Shown here in pieces: positions 9,389-17,707 of a DNA stretch of 64,000 nucleotides (the first letter of the stretch is position 1; each line of letters starts with the position of its first letter). The notes beneath the pieces were generated by a model. That model was not told where the DNA came from and did not search any database. It saw only the letters and a program-made list of their open reading frames with translations. Source of the DNA: Ureibacillus xyleni (GTDB taxonomy: Bacteria; Bacillota; Bacilli; Bacillales_A; Planococcaceae); contig NZ_OBMQ01000010.1 in assembly GCF_900217795.1 (NCBI RefSeq), positions 80,418 through 144,417 of the forward strand. Direction: 5' to 3'. The translations under genes were made by a program, and so were the position numbers.

Positions 9389-9677
9389 TTGTGCATTGGT
9401 TTAGGCAAAGTTGGAGTAAAGTAGCTATTTAGTTTAACCAAATCCTTTCTTAAGCGCTAGTTGTAAAGATGACAGCTAAGGGTTGATGAAAAATTGGGGG
9501 AAATCGCCTCAAGAACCATAACGTATGATGAATACCAAAAACAACGGGAGAAATCGGTGGAAATGCCTTTCATAGTTTCAAAACAGCAAGAGAAACCGCA
9601 TCAAGTGACCTTAAGCCCGAACAGTGTGAGAGAATACAGTTCAATTAGATTACGATCGAAAAAAATTTAAAAACCCG
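9389..9677. other. Intergenic stretch between yclP and yclQ, no gene seen
   Basis: No open reading frame with a ribosome binding site was found. An imperfect direct repeat is present: GAAATCGCCTCAAGAACC (9500-9517) and GAAACCGCATCAAGTGACC (9592-9610). It may be a decayed remnant. Confidence 0.4.
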
Positions 9678-9731
9678 TTGACAGAAAATAAAAATAAGAT
9701 ATAATTCTATTTAGTTGATAATGATTATCAA
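9678..9731 (+). promoter_or_regulatory. Consensus promoter and perfect Fur box of yclQ
   Basis: TTGACA (9678-9683), 16 bp, TATAAT (9700-9705). TTGATAATGATTATCAA (9715-9731) is a perfect 8-1-8 palindrome matching the Fur box and covers the expected start of transcription. Confidence 0.9.
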
Positions 9732-9759
9732 TATCGAAATGACAGGAGAGAAGAGTTAA

Positions 9760-10749
9760 ATGAAAAATTTTAAGTGGTTAACTTTACTTTTAGCGGCGCT
9801 TTTACTAGTACTAGCTGCCTGTGGTTCTAAAGAAGAATCAACAGAAAATACAGATACAAATACAGGTTCAGAGGAAGCAACAACTGAAACTGGAAATTCT
9901 ACATACCCACTAACTGTTAAATCAACAGTAGAAGGTTATGATGATGTTACATTTGAAGAAATGCCGAAAAAGATTGTAGTTATGGATTATGGTTTCTTAG
10001 ATACATTAGATACATTAGGTGTTGAAGTAACAGGTGTATCAAAAGGAGTATTTCCTGAACATTTAGCGAAATATGAAGATGAAAAATACTTAAACGCTGG
10101 TACATTAAAAGAACCTTTATTTGAAGATATTGCTGCTATGGAGCCAGATGCAATCTTTATTTCTGGTCGTCAAGCTGATTTCTACGATCAACTAAGTGAA
10201 ATTGCTCCAACAGTATTTGTTGGTGTTGATACTGCAAACTATTGGAACTCATTCATTGATTCAGTAAACATTGCAGCTGAAATGTTTGGTAAACAAGATG
10301 AAGCTAAAGAAAAATTAGCTGAAGTTGAAAAAGCAATTGAAGATGTAAAAGCAGTGTCTTCTGAAAACGGGAAAGCGTTAGTAACTCTTTACAATGAAAC
10401 ATTATCTGCATACGGCCCTGGAGATGGTTCTCGTTTCGGATATGTACACAGCGTATTTGGATTCCAAGCTGCAGATGAGTCACTAGAAAACTCAACTCAC
10501 GGAGCACAATTAACTTACGAACAAGTCTTGAAAATTAACCCAGAATTACTATTTGTTGTTGACCGCGTAGCTGCTACAGGTGAAGAATCAAATGTAAAAG
10601 AAGCAATTGAAAATGAGATTATTAACAAAACAACTGCTGCTCAAAATGGTAAAATTGTATACTTAGACGGAGCACTTTGGTACTTAGTAACTGGTGGTTT
10701 ACAATCAGAGTTAGCAAAAATTGAAGAAATTAAAAATGAATTAAAATAA
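9760..10749 (+). CDS. yclQ: Siderophore-binding lipoprotein (YclQ/FpuA-like)
   Basis: The 329-residue substrate-binding lipoprotein delivers ferric siderophore to the YclNO permease. It has a lipoprotein signal peptide with lipobox LAAC (Cys21), an acidic Thr/Glu-rich linker, then a class III (FhuD/BtuF-like) periplasmic-binding fold; KIVVMDYGFLDTLDTLGV and EPDAIFISGRQ are typical strand-turn segments. The start ATG follows AGGAGAGAAG. It has its own strong Fur-boxed promoter, probably allowing higher expression than the permeases. The cargo (petrobactin in B. subtilis YclQ) is inferred by homology and context. Confidence 0.9.
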   Translation: MKNFKWLTLLLAALLLVLAACGSKEESTENTDTNTGSEEATTETGNSTYPLTVKSTVEGYDDVTFEEMPKKIVVMDYGFLDTLDTLGVEVTGVSKGVFPEHLAKYEDEKYLNAGTLKEPLFEDIAAMEPDAIFISGRQADFYDQLSEIAPTVFVGVDTANYWNSFIDSVNIAAEMFGKQDEAKEKLAEVEKAIEDVKAVSSENGKALVTLYNETLSAYGPGDGSRFGYVHSVFGFQAADESLENSTHGAQLTYEQVLKINPELLFVVDRVAATGEESNVKEAIENEIINKTTAAQNGKIVYLDGALWYLVTGGLQSELAKIEEIKNELK

Positions 10750-10761
10750 TTTTTATATGCA

Positions 10762-10792
10762 TAGGCTGTCCTAATGTTTAGGGCAGCTTTTA
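10762..10792 (+). terminator. Probable terminator after yclQ
   Basis: GGCTGTCCTAA/TTAGGGCAGCT stem with a short T-rich tail that is less uniform than its neighbours; some read-through into the heme monooxygenase gene is possible. Confidence 0.6.
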
Positions 10793-10814
10793 TTACAGCA
10801 TAGGGGGAAAAGGA

Positions 10815-11147
10815 ATGTTTGTTCAAATTCGTAAATGGATTGTAACAGAAGGAAATTCTGATAAAATTATTGAGCGTTTTAAGAAAAGACCAGATCAAGG
10901 TCCATCTTTAATTGAGCAACGTGAAGGTTTTATTAGTCGTGAACTGCTTGTGAAAAATGTACGTCGCGGTGAAGAGGAAGTGCTTATGATTGTGCGCTGG
11001 GAGTCTGAAGAGGCATGGAAAGCTTGGGAAAAGAGCCCTGAGCATATAGCAGGACACAAAGCAAAAATCAAAGAACATGGCGGCAAACCACCAAAACCAG
11101 AATATATAATTAATATGGAACACGGAAGTTATTCAGTGGTTGAATAG
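10815..11147 (+). CDS. hmoA: Heme-degrading monooxygenase, HmoA/IsdG family
   Basis: The 110-residue antibiotic-biosynthesis-monooxygenase (ABM) fold protein resembles B. subtilis HmoA, which cleaves heme in the cytoplasm to release iron. Shared features are the N-terminal MFVQIRKWIVTEG strand, KNVRRGEEEVLMIVRWESEEAWKAWEKS, and HIAGHK, with a histidine suited to heme ligation. Start ATG 10815 follows AGGGGGAAAAGGA. It sits directly downstream of the Fur-controlled yclQ, which fits an iron-acquisition role. No separate Fur box is seen, so iron control would depend on read-through. A simple ABM monooxygenase of other substrate cannot be excluded. Confidence 0.8.
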   Translation: MFVQIRKWIVTEGNSDKIIERFKKRPDQGPSLIEQREGFISRELLVKNVRRGEEEVLMIVRWESEEAWKAWEKSPEHIAGHKAKIKEHGGKPPKPEYIINMEHGSYSVVE

Positions 11148-11159
11148 TAAAAGAAACGT

Positions 11160-11411
11160 CCTAAGATTAGGGCACTGAAAAAGTCGATTTTAATAAATTT
11201 TTATAATAAAAATACGCTCAGATCTTTTAGGAAGTGGGATTCACGAAGACTCCTACGGGAACAGCTTGAGCTGAAGACCCCGCAGGAGCTTGCGACGAGG
11301 AGGCTGAAGCCAAGCCCGTGGAAAGCGAAGTGAATCCCACCTTCTATTTAGAAGCAAATAATTACTATAAATTTTTATCGGTATTTAGTTTTTCAGTGGC
11401 TTCCCTAAGAT
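11160..11411. mobile_element. MITE-like 236-bp element, copy A, with 8-bp target duplications
   Basis: The element (11168-11403) is identical over 236 bp, in inverted orientation, to 49944-50179. It is flanked by the direct repeat CCTAAGAT (11160-11167 and 11404-11411). The ends are TAGGGCACTGAAAAA and, read inward from the right, GAAGCCACTGAAAAA: 12 of 15 identical. Inside, GTGGGATTCAC (11234-11244) and GTGAATCCCAC (11330-11340) form a perfect inverted repeat around a long imperfect stem-loop (11250-11288, arms CTCCT-CGGG-CAGCT). No coding capacity is seen. Removing the element and one repeat restores the hairpin CGTCCTAAGATAGGGCG followed by T7, so it entered a terminator. Such GC-rich stem-loop repeats recur in Bacillaceae genomes, but I cannot name the family. 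Confidence 0.85.
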
Positions 11412-11424
11412 AGGGCGTTTTTTT
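11404..11424 (+). terminator. Terminator remnant at the right junction of copy A
   Basis: CCCTA-AGA-TAGGG followed by CG and T7. The original longer hairpin of the hmoA terminator was split by the insertion; this shorter one remains. Confidence 0.65.
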
Positions 11425-11490
11425 ATGTTATTTTATTATCCTCAATAATATAATTTACTATGTTAATATTTATTAGAAGGTGAGGTCTTT

Positions 11491-12108
11491 ATGAAAAAAA
11501 TATCGTACATATTAGCTTTCATTTCTTTGTGTATTTTCATTATTATTTCTACAAACTTCAAAAAACCACTATTTTTAAAACTTGACGAAGCAATATCGGA
11601 CCTATTTTATGGTAACAAAATGATTATTGCCTTTCACTACTTAGGAAGTACATCACTAATTGTAGCGGTTGCTTTAATTCTTTTAGTCATCTTATGGTTC
11701 AAACAAAGAAATTACCGAGGTATGCTGTTTGTCCTGTTGACGATTGCAGGTGGAAGAGTTTTAAACCAAATAATTAAAAATGTAGTTGAACGACCAAGGC
11801 CAGAGATTGCCGATCAAATAACTTCATTTAGTTTCCCATCTGGCCATGCAATGCTTTCGTTGTTATATTTATTTACAATAGCATATTTATTAGCGGAAGT
11901 TATCGTAAGCAAAAAGAAAATGATAATAGTCTGGCTAATTGCAGCTATGCTTTCAATGTTGATAGGATTGTCAAGAATTGCGGAAAGTCATCATTATCCA
12001 ACAGATGTCATTGCAGGATGGACAATAGCCTATAGCTGGTTCGTTCTTTGTGCATTTTGGTATGAACAAAGAAAGACTAAATTTAATAAGATAAAAAATA
12101 ACACCTAA
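11491..12108 (+). CDS. PAP2-family membrane phosphatase
   Basis: The 205-residue membrane protein has the three PAP2/acid-phosphatase motifs: KNVVERPRP, FPSGH, and SRIAESHHYPTD, containing the catalytic and phosphate-binding Lys, Arg, His and Asp. About six membrane segments are predicted by eye. Family members dephosphorylate undecaprenyl diphosphate (BcrC), phosphatidylglycerophosphate or diacylglycerol diphosphate; the substrate cannot be read from the sequence. ATG 11491 follows GAAGGTGAGG. The stop codon lies inside the terminator stem. Confidence 0.88.
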   Translation: MKKISYILAFISLCIFIIISTNFKKPLFLKLDEAISDLFYGNKMIIAFHYLGSTSLIVAVALILLVILWFKQRNYRGMLFVLLTIAGGRVLNQIIKNVVERPRPEIADQITSFSFPSGHAMLSLLYLFTIAYLLAEVIVSKKKMIIVWLIAAMLSMLIGLSRIAESHHYPTDVIAGWTIAYSWFVLCAFWYEQRKTKFNKIKNNT

Positions 12109-12127
12109 TATGGTGTTATTTTTTTAT
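12094..12127 (+). terminator. Terminator of the PAP2 gene
   Basis: AAATAACACC/GGTGTTATTT perfect stem followed by T; overlaps the gene's stop codon. Confidence 0.9.
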
Positions 12128-12235
12128 TCGGATGTTTTCCGAAAACAAAATATGTTGTTAGGTTAAAAAAAGTTGCACAAAGGAAACTTCTGAGTATATA
12201 ATACTAGTAACATAAAAGAAGGAGATTATCTCAAT

Positions 12236-13054
12236 ATGGATGGAAACGTCATCTTTGCTTTAAGTTTGACGCTGTTTGCTGGGTTAGCCACTGGAGTTGG
12301 AGCTTTAATTGCCTTTTTCACATCAAGAACGAATAAGAAGTTTCTTTCAGTTGCGTTAGGTTTTTCTGCTGGTGTCATGATTTATGTTTCCTTAATTGAA
12401 ATCTTTGTAAAAGCTAAAGATTCTCTTACGAATGCATTAGGAGAAACCCAAGGCTATAGGATGACCGTTATCGGCTTTTTTGGAGGTATGCTATTTATCG
12501 CACTGATTGACCGGTTTATTCCAAAGAAAAATAATCCGCATGAGGTAAAAACGGTTGAAGATGTTAATGCTGTTAAGCTAAATGAAAATGGTGTAGATGA
12601 AGAGAAATTAATGAAAATGGGCGTATTTACAGCATTAGCAATCGGTATACACAACTTTCCAGAAGGTATAGCGACGTTTATGTCTGCTATTCAGGACCCA
12701 AACGTTGGTATAGCTATAGCAATAGCAGTGGCTATTCACAATATTCCTGAGGGGATTGCGGTAGCTGTTCCAATTTATTTTGCAACTGGTATTCGCAAAA
12801 AAGCATTTAAATTATCCTTCTCTTCCGGATTAGCAGAACCAATCGGAGCAATTGTTGCATATTTAATATTAATGCCATTTTTAACTGAAACCATGTTTGG
12901 TATTATCTTTGCAGGTGTTGCAGGGATCATGGTCTTTATTTCACTAGACGAGTTACTACCAGCTGCTCAAAAATATGACGAGACACATTTATCAATTTAT
13001 GGATTAGTGGCAGGTATGGTTGTCATGGCATTGAGTTTATTGTTATTAGCGTAA
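12236..13054 (+). CDS. zupT: ZIP-family divalent metal transporter ZupT
   Basis: The 272-residue ZIP transporter imports zinc and possibly other divalent metals. It has eight expected membrane segments, a charged variable loop (residues about 100-130), and the paired metal-binding helices HNFPEGIATF and HNIPEGIAVAV that line the pore. ATG 12236 follows AAGAAGGAGA. Length matches bacterial ZupT. No Zur, Fur or MntR box was recognised in the 127-bp upstream gap. It forms a single-gene unit, converging on the next minus-strand gene through a shared terminator. Confidence 0.92.
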   Translation: MDGNVIFALSLTLFAGLATGVGALIAFFTSRTNKKFLSVALGFSAGVMIYVSLIEIFVKAKDSLTNALGETQGYRMTVIGFFGGMLFIALIDRFIPKKNNPHEVKTVEDVNAVKLNENGVDEEKLMKMGVFTALAIGIHNFPEGIATFMSAIQDPNVGIAIAIAVAIHNIPEGIAVAVPIYFATGIRKKAFKLSFSSGLAEPIGAIVAYLILMPFLTETMFGIIFAGVAGIMVFISLDELLPAAQKYDETHLSIYGLVAGMVVMALSLLLLA

Positions 13055-13056
13055 AA

Positions 13057-13105
13057 AAATAGGGAAACGTATAAGTTATATGGCTTATACGGCTCCCTAT
13101 TTTAT
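13057..13105. terminator. Bidirectional terminator between zupT and the NAD(P)-binding gene
   Basis: AAAATAGGGA-CGTATAAG pairs with CTTATACG-TCCCTATTTT; A/T tails serve both converging genes. Confidence 0.85.
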
Positions 13106-13139
13106 ATTGTTCAAACATTGTTGAAATTCTATTATCCAT

Positions 13140-13787
13140 TTAAGAAGCAGATGTCGCATTTTCTGAAGCGACTGTAAAATGTTCATTTACATGATGGGGA
13201 TTTTCGATTTCGTCTAAAACAGCAACAGCATAATCCGCATAACTTACATAACTAATTTGTTGTGAGTTTAGAAGAAGGCGGTCTTTACCTAAAATGTAGT
13301 GGCCAGTTCGAGGACCATCTGAATCAAATAAAGGAGACGGGCTTAAAAAAGTCCATTTTATTGATGAGCGTTGTAAATCAATTAGATTTTGGAGCTGTTG
13401 ACGTGCGATGCTTTTAGATTCTTGGGGATATTCAGGGATATCTATAAGACGTGTTGTACACTCACGGTCAATAAATAAACTTCCTGGACCACCAACAACA
13501 AATAATTTTGTATTTGTTTTTTCCAGAAGTTTAATTAAATGTCTACCTAATTCTACATGTAGAAATTTTTCACCGGGTAAGGCACTATATGCATTGATTA
13601 AAACATCGAAGTGCATTAAATCTTTCTTAGTTAGTTCAAATGCTTCCCTTTTAACAATTTTAATATTTGGATCTATTAATCTTTCTCTATGACGTACGAA
13701 TGCGGTAATTTCATGGTTCCGCATTTTAGCCTCCATTAAAATATTTCTACCGGCTTTACTAGACGCACCGATAATGCCAATTTTCAT
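13140..13787 (-). CDS. NAD(P)-binding Rossmann-fold protein (NmrA/SDR-like)
   Basis: The 215-residue protein starts MKIGIIGASSKAGRNI, a GxxGxxG-type dinucleotide-binding loop on the first strand, followed by an FVRH basic residue that would suit NADP(H). It resembles the YwnB/NAD(P)H-binding NmrA-like group of atypical short-chain dehydrogenases. No Tyr-x-x-x-Lys active site is evident, so it may be a redox sensor or a reductase of unknown substrate. ATG at 13787 has GGGGTAATT upstream on its strand. It converges with zupT. Confidence 0.75.
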   Translation of the reverse strand: MKIGIIGASSKAGRNILMEAKMRNHEITAFVRHRERLIDPNIKIVKREAFELTKKDLMHFDVLINAYSALPGEKFLHVELGRHLIKLLEKTNTKLFVVGGPGSLFIDRECTTRLIDIPEYPQESKSIARQQLQNLIDLQRSSIKWTFLSPSPLFDSDGPRTGHYILGKDRLLLNSQQISYVSYADYAVAVLDEIENPHHVNEHFTVASENATSAS

Positions 13788-13886
13788 AATGAATTACCCC
13801 TTTCGAACGTATTTTGGAATTGGTTAAGGAAGAGAAATGGAAGAAATGTGCCTTGAGTTGAACATCTTTTGTTAGAGGAAAAAACA

Positions 13887-13932
13887 AAAAGATGCCCATA
13901 AATCAAATATATGATTTAATAGGCATCTTTAT
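13887..13932. terminator. Terminator of thrCB
   Basis: AAAGATGCC-ATAAATCA/TGATTTA-TAGGCATCTTT, a long stem with poly-A on the left end giving a T-run for the minus-strand thrB transcript. Confidence 0.9.
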
Positions 13933-13956
13933 TAATTTTATTTGGAATTTTTAAGA

Positions 13957-14874
13957 TTATGCTAAAACATCATTAGCAACTTCAATAACTGAAACGCCTT
14001 GGTGGTCTGCTCTTGTTAGCATAATTTCGTGTTCTGGGAATTGCTTCTTCATTTGTTTTACAAATTGCTCAGAAATGGCAATAGGGATAATTGAAATAAC
14101 AGTTGGGCCCGCACCACTTAATGCTGTTCCATAAGCGCCAGCTTCTTTAGCTGCCATATGAATTTCATGGAAGTAAGGAATTAATTTTGCACGGAATGGT
14201 TCATGGAATAAATCAGATTCCATATAACGACCAATTCGTTCATAGTCTTTGTTGATTAAAGAAGCTGCTAACATGTTAGCATTTGCACTTGCTTGTACTG
14301 CATAACCTCGATCAAACTGTTCAGGTAATACTTTTCGAGCTTCTGAGGTTTTTAATTCAACATTTGGAATGAACACAACAAAAGCTGCATCTATATCTTG
14401 TACATGAATTGTATCAACAACCCCATCTTCATCGAGGACAGAGATTGTAAGACCACCTAAAACAGATGCGGTTGCATTATCAGGATGTCCTTCAATTTGT
14501 GATGAAATGTTCAATTTATCTTGAGTTGTAAGATTTAAATCACAAACAAGGTTTGCTAATTCAATTGCAGCTACAATAGCGGCAGCACTACTACCTAAAC
14601 CACGAGCGAAAGGTAATTCACTTTTCATTTCAATTCGGCATGGTGGTAAACTTTTTCCGAAACGAGCTGCTGTTTCTTTTGCAATTGTGTATATTAGATG
14701 TTCTTCTAATACGAACTCTTTCGGTAAGTGATCAGAGATGTGGATGATTTCCCACTTGTCCGTAATCGACACTGTTAATTCTAGATATAAGGACAAACTA
14801 AGCCCAATGGAATCAAACCCAGGTCCTAAGTTAGCAGTGCTTCCAGGGACAGTGATTTGCCATTTTTTACTCAT
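13957..14874 (-). CDS. thrB: Homoserine kinase ThrB
   Basis: The 305-residue GHMP-family kinase phosphorylates homoserine to O-phosphohomoserine, the substrate of threonine synthase. The N-terminal [18 protein letters not shown] and the ATP-binding [12 protein letters not shown] motif (residues about 90-101) are diagnostic, as is C-terminal [11 protein letters not shown]. It overlaps thrC by 4 nt (ATGA), so the pair is translationally coupled. The usual first gene of the cluster, homoserine dehydrogenase (hom), is not adjacent. Confidence 0.95.
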   Translation of the reverse strand: MSKKWQITVPGSTANLGPGFDSIGLSLSLYLELTVSITDKWEIIHISDHLPKEFVLEEHLIYTIAKETAARFGKSLPPCRIEMKSELPFARGLGSSAAAIVAAIELANLVCDLNLTTQDKLNISSQIEGHPDNATASVLGGLTISVLDEDGVVDTIHVQDIDAAFVVFIPNVELKTSEARKVLPEQFDRGYAVQASANANMLAASLINKDYERIGRYMESDLFHEPFRAKLIPYFHEIHMAAKEAGAYGTALSGAGPTVISIIPIAISEQFVKQMKKQFPEHEIMLTRADHQGVSVIEVANDVLA

Positions 14875-15923
14875 AGAATTCCCTCAATATATTTACGAAT
14901 TTCTTCTTCATCATTTTTAAGTGAAACTAAATCCACTGTAGATACATTCATAGCTGTATCTGGGTCTTTTAAGCCGTTACCTGTAAATACAGTTACTACG
15001 CGGCTACCTTTTTCAATTTTCCCGCTGTTTACAGATTTAATTACACCAGCAAGCGATGCAGCAGAACCCGGTTCAACAAAGATACCTTCAGTCCCAGCAA
15101 TTAGTTTGTATGCAGCTAAGATTTCTTCGTCTGTAACTGAATCGATAATACCGCCTGATTCGTCACGAGCTGCTTCAGCAAATTTCCAGCTAGCGGGGTT
15201 ACCGATACGAATTGCAGTTGCCACTGTTTCTGGGTTTGCGATTGGCTCACCTTTAACGATAGCTGCAGCGCCTTCAGCTTCGAAACCATACATTTTTGGA
15301 AGGCCCGTATTTTTTGCTTCATTATATTCTTTAAAACCTTTCCAGTAAGCAGTAATATTACCTGCGTTACCAACCGGAATACATAAGTAATCTGGAGCAT
15401 GTCCTAAGCTGTCTACAATTTCAAATGCAGCAGTTTTTTGACCTTCAATACGATATGGATTAACTGAGTTTACTAATTTAACAGGTGTTGTTTCACTAAC
15501 TTGACGAACAATTGATAATGCATCGTCAAAGTTACCGTCAATTTCGATAATTTTCGCACCATACATACATGCTTGTGCTAGTTTACCAAGAGCTACTTTT
15601 CCTTTAGGGATAACTACGATAGATTGAATACCTGCACGAGTTGCATAAGCTGATGCAGCCGCAGATGTATTACCAGTAGAAGCACAAATAACACATTTTG
15701 CCCCATCTTCAATAGCTTTTGCTACAGCAAAAACCATACCGCGGTCTTTAAATGATCCTGTAGGGTTAGCTCCTTCGATTTTTCCATATAATTCAATGCC
15801 TAATTCTTTTGATAAATTTACTAAATGAATAAGGGGAGTATTTCCTTCATTTAAAGTAAGAGACGGCGTATTTTCTGTAACAGGTAAAAATTCTTTATAT
15901 TCTTCAATAAGACCTTTCCACAT
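14871..15923 (-). CDS. thrC: Threonine synthase ThrC
   Basis: The 350-residue PLP enzyme converts O-phosphohomoserine to threonine. The pyridoxal lysine lies in [15 protein letters not shown] (near residue 60), and the phosphate-binding glycine loop is [12 protein letters not shown]. The short length is the Bacillus-type class. ATG at 15923 is preceded on its strand by AAAAGGAGC. It is the first gene of the thrC-thrB unit. I see no T-box leader or other riboswitch in the upstream 570 bp. Confidence 0.95.
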   Translation of the reverse strand: MWKGLIEEYKEFLPVTENTPSLTLNEGNTPLIHLVNLSKELGIELYGKIEGANPTGSFKDRGMVFAVAKAIEDGAKCVICASTGNTSAAASAYATRAGIQSIVVIPKGKVALGKLAQACMYGAKIIEIDGNFDDALSIVRQVSETTPVKLVNSVNPYRIEGQKTAAFEIVDSLGHAPDYLCIPVGNAGNITAYWKGFKEYNEAKNTGLPKMYGFEAEGAAAIVKGEPIANPETVATAIRIGNPASWKFAEAARDESGGIIDSVTDEEILAAYKLIAGTEGIFVEPGSAASLAGVIKSVNSGKIEKGSRVVTVFTGNGLKDPDTAMNVSTVDLVSLKNDEEEIRKYIEGIL

Positions 15924-16204
15924 AACGAGTTAGCTCCTTTTGTTCTCACTGGATGAACAGTTGTTTGTATATAAAAGACATTTTAACGAAAATAGTGGTG
16001 TTTATCAATAGTATTTAGGAAATTAACAAAATACTCTCATTAATTTAAGGATCATAATTAATATGAGAAAGTGAAGCCATAATCATGTTTTGTTAATTGG
16101 AGAAACCTAAATGAACCACAGTAAGTCAATTATAACCTAGAAAATGTTGTGAGTATTTAAGAATACATTGTTATTAAGTGGAAGTAAGGGATAATAGCTG
16201 CAGT

Positions 16205-16234
16205 TTTTGCTTTCGGCGCAGATAAACGAGACAC
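16205..16234 (+). repeat. 30-bp direct repeat, unit 1
   Basis: It reads TTTTGCTTTCGGCGC followed by AGATAAACGAGACAC and recurs at 16294-16323 with a single mismatch (A/G after CGGCGC). The start-to-start distance is 89 bp. Function unknown. Confidence 0.8.
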
Positions 16235-16293
16235 AGAGGAAATATTGAAATTAACTCCTAAGAAAATGAAGTACTAAATATTGCGCCTGCCGC

Positions 16294-16351
16294 TTTTGCT
16301 TTCGGCGCGGATAAACGAGACACTCAGAAGAAGGGTGAGTGTCTCGTTTAT
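16294..16351 (+). repeat. 30-bp direct repeat unit 2 fused to a stem-loop
   Basis: The second repeat unit (16294-16323) leads into ATAAACGAGACACTCA (16311-16326), which pairs perfectly with TGAGTGTCTCGTTTAT (16336-16351) over 16 bp with a nine-base loop. Only short T-rich sequence follows, so it is not a standard terminator, and no neighbouring gene ends here. Confidence 0.8.
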
Positions 16352-16537
16352 TGTCGAATTTTATCTTGTTAAACTATCAGAAAATTTGACAAAATGATGT
16401 CATTTTCGGATTTTTATTTTAGTAGATTAAAGTTTTTTCTGAAAACTCATTGTATTCAATTTACAATGGTGTTAATCTAGCTTTTATTAAAATAAATGTA
16501 TACATATGCAATTAACAGGAAGGAAGTGGAAGTTAAC

Positions 16538-17392
16538 ATGAGCATTTGTAATGAAATAAAAAAACGATTCATCCGTTTATCTAGAGGGCAACGAAAGGTC
16601 GCGCAATTTGTTATTGATAACCCGAATATTATCGCAACTCATATTGCTTCCGATGTTGGTAAGCTTATTGGGGTAAGTGAATCGACGGTAATTCGATTTT
16701 GTTATGCGATGGAATTGTCTGGTTTTTCTGAACTGCAGGAAAGAATTAAAGAAGATTTAATGGGTGTTCAGAAAACTGAGGTGGGTGATCATCCACTTAT
16801 TACAAAAAAACAGGAACATCTTGTTAGTAATGTAATGAATCGAGATATTACAAGCATCTTAAATACAATTCAATTAGTAGAAGAAAGGCAGTTTGAACAA
16901 GCCGTTAAATGGATGCATGAATCCAATTTTTTATATGTATTAGGCTTTAGACAATCTTCTCCATCAGCTAGCTTCTTAAGTAGTACTTTAGGAAATTACC
17001 GAAGACATGTAAAACAAATCCAACATGATGTGGAAGATATTGTTCAACAAATTAGTGGGATGGACGAACATTCATTACTATTTGTATTAGCGTTAGATGC
17101 GGTTCTAGAGGATGTATTAACGATTACAAAATTAGCAAAAAATAAAAATGTGAAGGTAGTTGCAATTACAAATTCAGGTTTATCTCCTATTCGAGAATAT
17201 GCAGATATCGTATTTACTGTGGGAGCACAAAAACAAGCTTCTGCAGAAACTATTATCGCATCTCATTCGTTAATCCATGGATTAGTTGAAGGGATGGTCG
17301 CTCAAAATAAAAGACAATATAAAACTTACCAAAAATCTAATGCGCAAATAGAAAGTAACTTTGTTTTTCTCGAAAAGGCTAAGATTATATAG
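16538..17392 (+). CDS. MurR/RpiR-family transcriptional regulator
   Basis: The 284-residue regulator has an N-terminal RpiR-type helix-turn-helix (FIRLSRGQRKVAQFV, then VGVSEST-like recognition helix IGVSESTVIRFCYAM) and a C-terminal SIS sugar-isomerase domain (residues about 120-255, LYVLGFRQSSPSASFLS) that in this family binds a phosphosugar. I chose ATG 16538, preceded by GGAAGGAAGTGG, over the upstream in-frame ATG 16496, which has no ribosome binding site. No sugar or amino-sugar genes are adjacent, so the regulon cannot be inferred. Confidence 0.87.
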   Translation: MSICNEIKKRFIRLSRGQRKVAQFVIDNPNIIATHIASDVGKLIGVSESTVIRFCYAMELSGFSELQERIKEDLMGVQKTEVGDHPLITKKQEHLVSNVMNRDITSILNTIQLVEERQFEQAVKWMHESNFLYVLGFRQSSPSASFLSSTLGNYRRHVKQIQHDVEDIVQQISGMDEHSLLFVLALDAVLEDVLTITKLAKNKNVKVVAITNSGLSPIREYADIVFTVGAQKQASAETIIASHSLIHGLVEGMVAQNKRQYKTYQKSNAQIESNFVFLEKAKII

Positions 17393-17406
17393 AAATTGTA
17401 AAGTTA

Positions 17407-17443
17407 AAGCGAATTCGTCGGGCACAGGCGAATTCGTTTTTTT
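17407..17443 (+). terminator. Terminator of the RpiR regulator
   Basis: CGAATTCG (17410-17417) and CGAATTCG (17429-17436) pair, followed by seven T. Confidence 0.85.
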
Positions 17444-17690
17444 CTAAGTAAATAAGATGTGCATAAATATACAGTTTATATATTCGTAAAGGGATATATA
17501 TAAAGCCTAAAATAGCCTTGAATTGTAAAAATCAATGGGTTAGTAAATAGGGTGAGGCTTTTTGAAAAGTATCGAATAATGTTGTCGAGATTTGTCTAAC
17601 GGGTGGATAAATATTACATGGAAGCAAAGTTCTATTTTTCTAATTATCGATAGGTATGTTAAAATAAATTCGAAATATAAACCCACGATT
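17444..17690. other. Gap upstream of ppaC, no gene seen
   Basis: AT-rich sequence without a supported reading frame. It presumably holds the ppaC promoter; I cannot identify it with confidence. Confidence 0.3.
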
Positions 17691-17707
17691 ATAGGAGGCC
17701 TCATTTC

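Larger units (their letters stand above)
15924..16537. other. Long intergenic region upstream of thrC and the RpiR regulator
   Basis: About 600 bp with no supported gene. It must hold the divergent promoters of thrC and the regulator. It also carries a near-identical 30-bp direct repeat and a 16-bp perfect stem-loop (separate entries). Confidence 0.5.

Noticed and set aside
9500..9610. Imperfect direct repeats between yclP and yclQ as a mobile element
   Set aside because: Only about 18 bp with several mismatches, no terminal repeats or target duplication; noted in the gap entry only.
15924..16200. Possible T-box riboswitch ahead of thrC
   Set aside because: No T-box core sequence, specifier hairpin or terminator/antiterminator pair could be found on the minus strand.
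16311..16351. Stem-loop as a transcription terminator
   Set aside because: No gene on either strand ends nearby and no proper T-run follows; kept as an unexplained repeat instead.
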